NCBI RefSeq assembly: GCF_900764565.1
Contig: NZ_CAAFOM010000128.1
Location: forward strand, 1-7,577
DNA: 7,577 nt
Direction: 5' to 3'
Source: an uncultured Catenibacterium sp.
GTDB lineage: Bacteria; Bacillota_I; Bacilli_A; Erysipelotrichales; Coprobacillaceae
In this document: positions 1 to 6,012 of the stretch, piece after piece
How positions within the stretch are numbered: the first letter of the stretch is position 1
Layout of the letters: every line of letters starts with the position of its first letter
The notes under the pieces: model-generated
Told to the model about the DNA's origin: nothing
Database searches by the model: none
What the model saw: the letters and a program-made list of their open reading frames with translations, nothing else
Position numbers and translations under genes: made by a program

Positions 1-1164
1 CTAGACAAATGAATATTCGAAATTAATCACACAATAGTATGTAGTGTTCATTTCTTTGACCTTAGAAGTAATTAATTTATTAAGTTCCTTCTTACTATAC
101 TGATCATCCTTCATTAATACATCAAAAACAAGGTTTGTATGTGTAGGACCTGTCACTATTCTAAAGTCATGGATAGAAAGTGATGAATCAATAGTTTCTA
201 CAATACGAGTCACTTTATCTCTTAATTCATTTGTGAGTGTATCATGGATATCAATAGGATCCATATGGATTGTAGTAAGAATATGGAACTTCTCCATCAT
301 TGCACGTTCAATATTATCTATTTCATCATGAGTTGTCATCATATCAATAGAGGCATCAACTTCACAATGAACAGTTAAATAACGACGTCCTGGGCCATAG
401 TCATGCATCATTAAATCATGAATACCCATAACACAATCATAACTCATTAAATAGTCTTCTATTTCTTTAATTGTTTCTGGATCTGGTTTAATACCAAGAA
501 GTGGATCAATGGTTGATTTTGCGATAGAGATACCAGAAATAACAACAACAACAGAGACTGCCGCACCAATGAGACTATCCACTGGTAGATCAGTCACTAA
601 AGAAGCTACTAGAGCCACAATAGTGGCAGAAGTTGCCATGACATCATTCATACTATCCTGGGCAGCTGCTTCTAATGCGGTTGAGTTAATTTCTTTACCT
701 GCTTTACGATTAAAGTAACCCATCCATATCTTAACTAATACTGAGAATATCAAAGCAATAAGTGCAGGAACACTGAACTTAACTGCTTCTGGATTAAAGA
801 GTTTTAAGACTGCATCCTTTAAACTCATTAAACCTACTAAAATAATTAAAAAAGAAATGCCTAAACCTGTAATATATTCAAAACGTCCATGACCATATGG
901 ATGTTGGGCATCAGGATGCTTATTAGCTAACTTAAATCCAAAAAATGTTGCAATATTACTGCCGACATCAGATAAGTTATTATAGCCATCAGCTACAATA
1001 GCCACTGAATGCACCAATGTTCCAAAGATCAATTTAAATATAACGAGTATGATATTACATACAATAGAAATAATGGAACAAACTGTTCCATATTGTTCTC
1101 TAACATGTGCGTCTTCTGTATTCTTATAATCATGTACAAATGTTTTTATCAATAATTGATACAT
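1..1164 (-). CDS. Cation diffusion facilitator transporter, MntE-like (probable Mn2+ efflux)
   Basis: A proton-coupled divalent metal exporter of the inner membrane, 387 residues, complete: the stop codon is the first three bases of the window. Six membrane helices are visible at about 28-48, 53-80, 97-118, 130-150, 165-190 and 195-217. The transport site reads D59xxxN63 in TM2 (ADGYNNLSD) and D170xxxD174 in TM5 (AQDSMND). Zinc CDFs have His at the first TM5 position; Asp there, with the DGYNNLSD motif, fits the manganese group. HPYGHGRFEYI at 88-98 is the usual loop before TM3. The cytosolic part (about 225-387) is longer than in YiiP-type proteins, matches the longer MntE-type length, and looks duplicated. 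AAGGGGG (1170-1176) lies 5 nt before the ATG. I see no convincing promoter in the 20 nt between the upstream terminator and the ATG. Metal specificity is inferred. Confidence 0.9.
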   Translation of the reverse strand: MYQLLIKTFVHDYKNTEDAHVREQYGTVCSIISIVCNIILVIFKLIFGTLVHSVAIVADGYNNLSDVGSNIATFFGFKLANKHPDAQHPYGHGRFEYITGLGISFLIILVGLMSLKDAVLKLFNPEAVKFSVPALIALIFSVLVKIWMGYFNRKAGKEINSTALEAAAQDSMNDVMATSATIVALVASLVTDLPVDSLIGAAVSVVVVISGISIAKSTIDPLLGIKPDPETIKEIEDYLMSYDCVMGIHDLMMHDYGPGRRYLTVHCEVDASIDMMTTHDEIDNIERAMMEKFHILTTIHMDPIDIHDTLTNELRDKVTRIVETIDSSLSIHDFRIVTGPTHTNLVFDVLMKDDQYSKKELNKLITSKVKEMNTTYYCVINFEYSFV

Positions 1165-1183
1165 ATAATCCCCCTTATCTATT

Positions 1184-1208
1184 AAAAAAGAGAAAGGAAC
1201 CTTTCTCT
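1184..1208 (-). terminator. Rho-independent terminator after the small RepA_N-like gene
   Basis: AGAGAAAGG and its exact inverse repeat CCTTTCTCT (1189-1208) are separated by 2 nt; the practical hairpin is 8 bp with a 4-nt loop. On the minus strand it runs straight into TTTTTT (1184-1189). The TAG stop of the preceding gene (1209-1207) overlaps the base of the stem. The plus-strand side is followed by A, not T, so it works only for minus-strand transcripts. It separates the CDF gene from the genes upstream. Confidence 0.9.
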
Positions 1209-1563
1209 AAAAAATTGAAACAATTTTTCTAACGTAAACGTTTCTTCCATCACGTCTTACAAGTTCTAATTCATCCATCTCATCAAGATAGCCTTCAATC
1301 TTTGCGGCATTGACTTTCTTATTCGCAATCTTAACTAACATCTCAATAATTGCAGGAGAATCATCTTTTACATAGGCATTATTATCCTGATCATAATGTG
1401 GTTTATTCAATAATGTATTTAATACAGCCACATAAGCCCATTTTACTTCTAGTCTTACAAGGTTGTACTGCATCCCATTAAATAATTCACCAGGAATGTA
1501 GTATTGATCATTTTTTTCGCCGTTTAGTTCTTCTACATCATCTTTTGTAAGTAATTCTATCAT
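1207..1563 (-). CDS. Small uncharacterised protein resembling a RepA_N winged helix
   Basis: A 118-residue soluble protein with no signal peptide or membrane segment. I do not recognise a named gene. The layout YYIPGELF (about 21-28), then a Trp/Tyr-containing helix WAYVAVLNTLL (about 42-52), DQDNNAYV (about 58-65), a second helix pair, and a final DELELVRRDGRNVYVRKI resembles the first winged-helix domain of RepA_N plasmid replication initiators. Those read YxIPxxLF, then a helix, DENGxVY, helices, and a GLIxRKRxxxNxIYVKNF wing. This comparison is from memory of the family, so function is open; a DNA-binding or replication/regulatory role is only an inference. The longest frame begins at 1587, but that ATG overlaps the -10 box and has no ribosome site; the ATG at 1563 has GGGAG at 8 nt. 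It ends in its terminator. Confidence 0.72.
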   Translation of the reverse strand: MIELLTKDDVEELNGEKNDQYYIPGELFNGMQYNLVRLEVKWAYVAVLNTLLNKPHYDQDNNAYVKDDSPAIIEMLVKIANKKVNAAKIEGYLDEMDELELVRRDGRNVYVRKIVSIF

Positions 1564-1585
1564 CTTTATCTCTCCCATCCTGTCC

Positions 1586-1614
1586 ATTATAGCATAGACT
1601 TAATTATCTTTCAC
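1586..1614 (-). promoter_or_regulatory. Extended -10 promoter for the small RepA_N-like gene
   Basis: On the minus strand TGCTATAAT (1586-1594) matches the extended -10 consensus fully. GTGAAA (1609-1614) at 17 nt spacing matches 4 of 6 bases of a -35. The -35 and part of the spacer lie within the last codons of hisK. The predicted start point is near 1579, giving a 16-nt leader with GGGAG (1572-1576) 8 nt before the ATG at 1563. Confidence 0.65.
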
Positions 1615-2388
1615 TCTTTTTGTGAATGTAGTTACATCGTCAAAACCAATATCCTGATAATGTTTTAAAACATCTTCGACATGTTCTCCGACACGATCAC
1701 TTGTATGAGAATCAGTCCCTACAGTAATAATTGTACCACCTAGTTCTTTATAACGCTTCACAATATCAAAATTAGGGAAACCGCATGTCTTATTTAATGC
1801 ATATCCTGATGTATTGACTTCAATACCTTTACCTTTTTGAATCAGTGTCTTTAAGATTTCATCAATGATATCCTGATATTTCTCATGTTCTACATGTTTA
1901 TCCTCATAAGGACCATAACGCATAATATAGTCTAAATGACCTAAACAGTTAAAACAGTCAAATGTCTGTACACACTTTAAAGTTTCTTCAAAAAATTCTC
2001 TATGGGCTTCTTCTTTTGTCTTCCCCTTAAAGAATTCTCCATAATAGAATTCTGTATGATGAATAACATGAATAGAACCAATGACATAATCAAAAGGACA
2101 TTGTGCGACAAAAGTATTGATTTCATCAATATGATCCATGTCTAATCCAACTTCTACACCAATCTTAATAGTAATACGGTCTACATATTCATTCTTCAAG
2201 GCACTTAGTTCCATGAAATAAGCATCTGTATCTAAATCAAATGTATCAATAGGATAATCAAAATCACGATGATCAGTAAAACATATTTCATCTAATCCCA
2301 TTCTAATTGCCTGTTCAATATGTTCACGAGGACTCGCTTCACTATCACCACTAAAGTGTGTATGCATATGATAATCAATCTTACGCAT
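1600..2388 (-). CDS. hisK: Histidinol-phosphatase, PHP family (HisK/HisJ type)
   Basis: Dephosphorylates L-histidinol phosphate to histidinol, the step before HisD. This is the PHP (trinuclear metal) type, unrelated to the HAD phosphatase fused to HisB in enterobacteria. With the ATG at 2388 it has 262 residues. Metal-binding residues of the PHP barrel appear in order: DYHMHTHFSGD at 5-15 (H7, H9, D15), FTDH at 37-40 (H40), GVEVGLD with E79, GSIHV with H107, GHLDY with H151, and GTDSHT with D226 and H228. The ATG is chosen over an in-frame GTG at 2397 because AAGGAG (2399-2404) is 10 nt from the ATG and only 1 nt from the GTG. The start lies inside murE (8 nt overlap). Substrate is inferred from the nearby his genes; PHP phosphoesterases acting on other substrates share these motifs, so certainty about the fold exceeds certainty about the substrate. 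Confidence 0.88.
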   Translation of the reverse strand: MRKIDYHMHTHFSGDSEASPREHIEQAIRMGLDEICFTDHRDFDYPIDTFDLDTDAYFMELSALKNEYVDRITIKIGVEVGLDMDHIDEINTFVAQCPFDYVIGSIHVIHHTEFYYGEFFKGKTKEEAHREFFEETLKCVQTFDCFNCLGHLDYIMRYGPYEDKHVEHEKYQDIIDEILKTLIQKGKGIEVNTSGYALNKTCGFPNFDIVKRYKELGGTIITVGTDSHTSDRVGEHVEDVLKHYQDIGFDDVTTFTKRVKDN

Positions 2389-3850
2389 TGAGTCCACGCT
2401 CCTTCTTATATTCCTCTAATACTTCTGTTTCAGAGAAATGGCGTGTCACTTCATCTTCACCAATCATATAGGTTTCATGGCCTTTACCAAGTAGTAATAC
2501 AACATCACCTTTTTCTGCCATATCTAAGGCATGATAGATGGCTTCTTTACGATCAGGAATAATCGTATATTCACCATGATACTTATCAATACCTACTACG
2601 ATGTCATTACAGATATCTACAATCTTTTCTCCTCTTGGATTATCTGCAGTCAAGATAGAATAACCACCATGTTTTGCGACTACTTCACCAGATTCATATC
2701 GTCTTGTTTTAGAACGTTTTCCTCCACTTCCATAGACTACAATTAATTTATTAGGATTATACTGTTCTACAGTAGAAATAATACTTTCAAAAGAGACACC
2801 ATTATGGGCATAATCAATTAATACACTATAATCAGGTGAGACATGCATGACTTGTCCTCTACCTAATACATGAACCTGTGGTAATGTATTTTGTATATCC
2901 TTTGTAGGGACATCAATTAAATAACAGATCATAATAGCCACTAATGCATTATAAGCATTGAACTTACCTGGCATAGATGCTTTAAATGATGCATCTATTA
3001 ATCCCTTTGTATCAAAAGTAATACCTAATTCACCATTTTCATTATATAACTCAATATGTTCTGCCTTGAGATCACTTTCTTTTTCAATACTGTATGTTAA
3101 TACCTTGCAAGGAACATCCTTTGTGAACTCTTCAAAATGTTCATCATCCTTATTAAATAAACCGACCTGACAGAAATCAAATAAATGTTTCTTACATGCC
3201 ATATATTCCGCAAAGTCCTTATGTTCATTTGGACCAATATGGTCAGGTGAAATATTTGTAAAGACACCATAATCAAATTCAATACCAGCCACACGGTTCA
3301 TTTTTAAAGCCTGGCTTGATACTTCCATGACACAATATTCACAATTATGTTCTACCATCTTTCTCATGATACGCTGTAATTCATAAGATTCTGGTGTTGT
3401 ATTGGCTGTAGGTTCATGGATATCTCCAATAAAAGTACCATTTGTCCCAATAATACCAACCTTCTTACCAGCATGTTCTAGAATAGACTTGATCATTAAT
3501 GAAGAACTTGTTTTTCCCTTTGTTCCTGTAATACCAACAACCTTTAATTCTTTACTAGGATAATTAAAATAAGCACAAGATAATAAAGCCAACGCTATAC
3601 GTGTATCCTTGACTTTAATATAAGTCATCCCTTCTTTTAAAGGGACATCCTGTGAAATCACAATTGCATGTGCACCCTTTTCAATCACCTGATCAATAAA
3701 ATCATGCGCATTAAAAGCAGCACCAACCATACAGACAAATAAGCTGCCTTCTTCTACCTTACGTGAATCATAGACTAATGTTGTAATGTCTACATCTTTA
3801 TTCCCAATGATTTCATATTCAAAACCATTTAATAACTTTTCTAATTTCAT
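2381..3850 (-). CDS. murE: Mur ligase of MurE type (UDP-MurNAc-tripeptide synthetase)
   Basis: MurE ligases use ATP to add the third stem-peptide residue (meso-DAP or L-Lys) to UDP-MurNAc-L-Ala-D-Glu in the cytosol. The start at 3850 gives 489 residues, a normal length. The three Mur domains are seen: N-terminal UDP-binding (1-100) with VYDSR at 26-30; central ATPase with GITGTKGKTSS at 106-116, TTPES at 151-155, MEVSSQAL at 175-182, DH at 203-204 and the CK pair at 219-220 near the usual carbamoyl-lysine; C-terminal with DYAHN at 346-350, DNPRGE at 403-408 and GKGHE at 455-459. DNPR favours meso-DAP in known MurE enzymes, but the substrate is not settled. SSQ replaces the usual SSH, and the usual DHLDYHG segment reads DHIGPNEHKDF, so this is a variant subfamily; it could be a paralogue of a main MurE elsewhere. 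It has its own promoter, and the following hisK overlaps it by 8 nt. Confidence 0.88.
   Translation of the reverse strand: MKLEKLLNGFEYEIIGNKDVDITTLVYDSRKVEEGSLFVCMVGAAFNAHDFIDQVIEKGAHAIVISQDVPLKEGMTYIKVKDTRIALALLSCAYFNYPSKELKVVGITGTKGKTSSSLMIKSILEHAGKKVGIIGTNGTFIGDIHEPTANTTPESYELQRIMRKMVEHNCEYCVMEVSSQALKMNRVAGIEFDYGVFTNISPDHIGPNEHKDFAEYMACKKHLFDFCQVGLFNKDDEHFEEFTKDVPCKVLTYSIEKESDLKAEHIELYNENGELGITFDTKGLIDASFKASMPGKFNAYNALVAIMICYLIDVPTKDIQNTLPQVHVLGRGQVMHVSPDYSVLIDYAHNGVSFESIISTVEQYNPNKLIVVYGSGGKRSKTRRYESGEVVAKHGGYSILTADNPRGEKIVDICNDIVVGIDKYHGEYTIIPDRKEAIYHALDMAEKGDVVLLLGKGHETYMIGEDEVTRHFSETEVLEEYKKERGLNA
2399..2404 (-). promoter_or_regulatory. Ribosome binding site deciding the hisK start
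   Basis: AAGGAG on the minus strand inside the last codons of murE, 10 nt before the ATG at 2388 but adjacent to the GTG at 2397, which is too close to be used. Confidence 0.75.
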
Positions 3851-3855
3851 ACAAA

Positions 3856-3861
3856 CACCTC
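3856..3861 (-). promoter_or_regulatory. Ribosome binding site of murE
   Basis: GAGGTG on the minus strand, 5 nt before the ATG at 3850 (7 nt from its GAGG core), in a predicted leader of only about 14 nt. It fixes the murE start at the ATG, dropping seven codons from the longest frame. Confidence 0.75.
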
Positions 3862-3870
3862 TCTTGCACA

Positions 3871-3899
3871 ATTATAACAAAAAAAGGGAGAGAATTAAA
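3871..3899 (-). promoter_or_regulatory. Extended -10 promoter for murE-hisK, nested in the his terminator
   Basis: On the minus strand TGTTATAAT (3871-3879) is a perfect extended -10 (TGnTATAAT). At 17 nt spacing, TTTAAT (3894-3899) is a poor -35, which extended -10 promoters tolerate. The T-run of the his terminator forms part of the spacer. The predicted start point is near 3864, leaving a leader of about 14 nt that holds GAGGTG (3856-3861) before the murE ATG. The position supports starting murE at 3850, because the alternative TTG codon at 3871-3869 begins within the -10 box. Confidence 0.7.
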
Positions 3900-3906
3900 T
3901 CTCTCC
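3879..3906 (-). terminator. Rho-independent terminator of the his operon
   Basis: Read on the minus strand, a 7-bp stem GGAGAGA / TCTCTCC (3900-3906 with 3887-3893) closes a 6-nt loop and is followed by C and a run of seven T (3879-3885). The hisIE stop codon (3897-3895) lies in the loop and the last codons form the first arm. It ends the his transcript just before murE. Confidence 0.85.
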
Positions 3907-4536
3907 TCTAGTATGGAATACTTTTTTATTGCCTGTAACTTTATGTCTTTCCTTTAATTTATCTAAAACATCATCTACAGTTAAGCCATAAGCATTCATT
4001 AAGACTAATACATGATAATATAAATCACCAATTTCACCAATCAAATCTTCTTTTGATGTATTCTTAGCTGCAATAACTGTTTCAGTGGCTTCTTCTCCGA
4101 CCTTCTTACAGATCTTATCAATACCTTCATTTAATAAATAATTTGTATAAGACTTTTCTACTGGATGTACTTTTCGATCTTCAATAAGATCATAAAGTTC
4201 ATGTGCAAAATCACTATTGTCATAAGGAATCACTTCATTAAAGAAGCAAGAATAAGAACCTGTATGACATGCAGCCCCTACCTGTTCTACATAAATAACG
4301 ATTGTATCTAAATCACAATCTAAATAAAGACCCTTAATATGCTGGAAATGTCCTGATTCTTCCCCTTTGTGCCATAACTTATTTCTAGAACGTGAATAGA
4401 ACCAAGTATCTCCTGTTTCTAACATCTTTTCATAGGCTTCTTCATTCACATAAGCAAGCATTAATACCTGTTTAGTCTTGACATCCTGTACAATGGCAGG
4501 TACAAGACCATTCATTTTCTCAAAATCTGGTTTCAT
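3895..4536 (-). CDS. hisIE: Bifunctional phosphoribosyl-AMP cyclohydrolase / phosphoribosyl-ATP pyrophosphohydrolase
   Basis: This fusion carries out the second and third steps of histidine synthesis: removal of pyrophosphate from PR-ATP (HisE part) and opening of the adenine ring of PR-AMP (HisI part). The N-terminal HisI domain (about 1-104) has SRSRNKLWHKGEESGHFQ at 48-65, the metal-binding DCDLD at 73-77, and GAACHTGSYSCF at 87-98 with the zinc cysteines C90 and C97 beside C74. The C-terminal HisE domain (about 112-198) has KVGEEATE at 145-152 and EIGDLYYH at 168-175, the acidic Mg-binding helices. Length 213 is usual for the fusion. The ATG at 4536 is preferred over a GTG one codon upstream: AGGAGA (4545-4550) lies 8 nt from the ATG, and TGATG couples it to hisF. 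The stop codon lies in the loop region of the operon terminator. Confidence 0.96.
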   Translation of the reverse strand: MKPDFEKMNGLVPAIVQDVKTKQVLMLAYVNEEAYEKMLETGDTWFYSRSRNKLWHKGEESGHFQHIKGLYLDCDLDTIVIYVEQVGAACHTGSYSCFFNEVIPYDNSDFAHELYDLIEDRKVHPVEKSYTNYLLNEGIDKICKKVGEEATETVIAAKNTSKEDLIGEIGDLYYHVLVLMNAYGLTVDDVLDKLKERHKVTGNKKVFHTRGEI

Positions 4537-5303
4537 CACTTATTTCTCCTTACTGGAATACCTGCCTGTGCACAGGATTCCTTAACTTCATCCACTGTCG
4601 CTTCACCAAAGTGGAATAAACTAGCTGCCAAGGCAGCATCACAATCTGTTTCTTTAAAGACATCAACGATATCTTCTTTACCACCACAGCCACCACTTGC
4701 GATGACTGGAATATTGACTGCTTCTACGACTGCCTTCAACATATCTATATCAAATCCATCTCTTGTTCCATCCGCATCCATACTTGTAAGTAGTATTTCA
4801 CCTGCACCAAGAGATTCACATTTCTTAACCCATTCAATGAGGTCTAATCCCGTATTAGTGCGTCCACCTGCAACATAGACATCCCATCCTGAATGATCTT
4901 CTCTAGCCTTGGCATCTACTGCCACAACAACACATTGAACACCAAACTCATCACTGGCTTCTTTAATAATATTTGGATTCTTGACTGCAGCTGAGTTAAC
5001 AGATACCTTATCCGCACCTGCTGCAAGAATCATACGGAAATCTTCTACAGTACGAATACCGCCACCCACACATAGTGGAATAGAAAGTTCATCAGCGCCT
5101 CTTTGGATAAGGTCCTTGATGATATCTCTATTTTCATATGTGGCAGTAATGTCTAGAAAGACAACTTCATCTGCACTTTGACGGTCATATTCTTTTGCTA
5201 GTTCAATTGGGTCACCAACATCCTTCAGGCCAACGAAATTCACACCTTTTACAACCTTCCCATCTTTAATATCTAGACAGGGAATAATTCTTTTAGCCAG
5301 CAT
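4536..5303 (-). CDS. hisF: Imidazole glycerol phosphate synthase, cyclase subunit
   Basis: HisF takes ammonia from HisH and cleaves and cyclises PRFAR to imidazole-glycerol phosphate plus AICAR, which feeds back into purine synthesis. The open frame extends two codons upstream to a TTG at 5309, but the ATG at 5303 is the better start. AGGAGG (5313-5318) is 9 nt from the ATG and only 3 nt from the TTG, and from the ATG the two catalytic aspartates fall at exactly residues 11 (CLDIKDG) and 130 (VVAVDAK), the numbering used for this family. D176 in TSMDADGT, the phosphate loops CVGGGIR at 78-84 and IASGGCGG at 201-208, and 255 residues overall all fit. It overlaps hisA by 11 nt; its TGA overlaps the hisIE ATG by one base (TGATG). 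Confidence 0.97.
   Translation of the reverse strand: MLAKRIIPCLDIKDGKVVKGVNFVGLKDVGDPIELAKEYDRQSADEVVFLDITATYENRDIIKDLIQRGADELSIPLCVGGGIRTVEDFRMILAAGADKVSVNSAAVKNPNIIKEASDEFGVQCVVVAVDAKAREDHSGWDVYVAGGRTNTGLDLIEWVKKCESLGAGEILLTSMDADGTRDGFDIDMLKAVVEAVNIPVIASGGCGGKEDIVDVFKETDCDAALAASLFHFGEATVDEVKESCAQAGIPVRRNK
4545..4550 (-). promoter_or_regulatory. Ribosome binding site deciding the hisIE start
   Basis: AGGAGA on the minus strand within the last codons of hisF, 8 nt before the ATG at 4536 and 5 nt before the GTG at 4539. The ATG shares a base with the hisF TGA stop, the classic layout for coupled translation. Confidence 0.75.
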
Positions 5304-6012
5304 TTTCAATGACCTCCTTTAGATTAATACGCCCTTCATAGTATGCTTTACCTACAATACAAGCATAATAATCACGTTTATTTACTTCATAGACATCTTC
5401 ATCATCTTTTACACCACCAGAGACTACAAAGTTAATCTTTGAGTTCGCATGTATTTCTTCATATAGAGGGAAAGAAGGACCTGTAAGGGTACCATCCTTA
5501 GAGATGTCCGTACATACTATGTATTTCACACCTCTCTCTTCTAATTGATGAATAAATGTCAGATAATCTACATCACTTGTTTCAAGCCAGCCTGCAATAC
5601 TGACTTTTCTATCTCTTACATCTACGCCTACGACAATTCTTTCTGGTCCATACTTCTTTAATGCTTCATCAAGAAAAGCAGGATTCTTAATCGCCGCAGT
5701 ACCAAGAATAACACGATCTACACCAATCTCATCTAAGTACATAGAGACTGTATCCATATCACGAATACCTCCTCCTAATTCCATTGGAATAGAAATAGAA
5801 GCACGTATTCTTTTAATTGTTTCTTTATTGGTTGCATGCGCATCTTTAGCCCCATCTAGATCCACTACATGGAGATACTTTGCGCCCATCTTCTCAAATC
5901 CTGCCGCTAATTCTTCAGGATGTGATGAATAAACAACCTTCTTGTTGTAATCGCCCTTATAAAGACGGACTGCTTCTCCATCTTTTAAATCAATGGCTGG
6001 AATAACTAGCAT
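5293..6012 (-). CDS. hisA: ProFAR isomerase (phosphoribosylformimino-AICAR-P isomerase)
   Basis: HisA performs the Amadori rearrangement of ProFAR to PRFAR, the substrate of the HisF-HisH synthase. The 239-residue protein is a (beta/alpha)8 barrel related to HisF. The start MLVIPAIDLKDG places the first catalytic Asp at residue 8, as in the family, and the second is D131 in VVGVDVRD. Phosphate-binding segments are ELGGGIR at 78-84 and VVSGGVKD at 196-203. TDISKDGTLTGPS at 168-180 is the loop typical of HisA. AAGGAG (6021-6026) lies 8 nt before the ATG, within the end of hisH. The 3' end overlaps hisF by 11 nt if hisF starts at its ATG. Nothing suggests a bifunctional PriA-type role: histidine genes surround it on both sides. 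Confidence 0.97.
   Translation of the reverse strand: MLVIPAIDLKDGEAVRLYKGDYNKKVVYSSHPEELAAGFEKMGAKYLHVVDLDGAKDAHATNKETIKRIRASISIPMELGGGIRDMDTVSMYLDEIGVDRVILGTAAIKNPAFLDEALKKYGPERIVVGVDVRDRKVSIAGWLETSDVDYLTFIHQLEERGVKYIVCTDISKDGTLTGPSFPLYEEIHANSKINFVVSGGVKDDEDVYEVNKRDYYACIVGKAYYEGRINLKEVIENAG
5313..5318 (-). promoter_or_regulatory. Ribosome binding site deciding the hisF start
   Basis: AGGAGG on the minus strand inside the 3' end of hisA, 9 nt before the ATG at 5303 and only 3 nt before the upstream TTG at 5309. This favours the ATG start. Confidence 0.85.

Noticed and set aside
509..718. Plus-strand open frame inside the CDF gene
   Set aside because: Low-complexity translation with no family features; it lies antisense to strongly conserved membrane segments of the transporter.
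1165..1207. A promoter for the CDF gene between the terminator and its ATG
   Set aside because: TTTAAT (1181-1186) is the best -10 candidate but lacks the important A at its second position and has no -35 at 16-18 nt. Not strong enough to annotate.
2531..3294. Open frames on both strands inside murE (2531-2746 +, 2958-3170 +, 3097-3294 -)
   Set aside because: All lie over conserved Mur ligase sequence in the wrong frame, with no recognisable domain.
3871..5309. Longer forms of hisF (TTG 5309), hisIE (GTG 4539) and murE (TTG 3871)
   Set aside because: Ribosome-site spacing favours the downstream ATG in each case, catalytic residue numbering supports it for HisF, and the murE TTG lies at the promoter -10 box.
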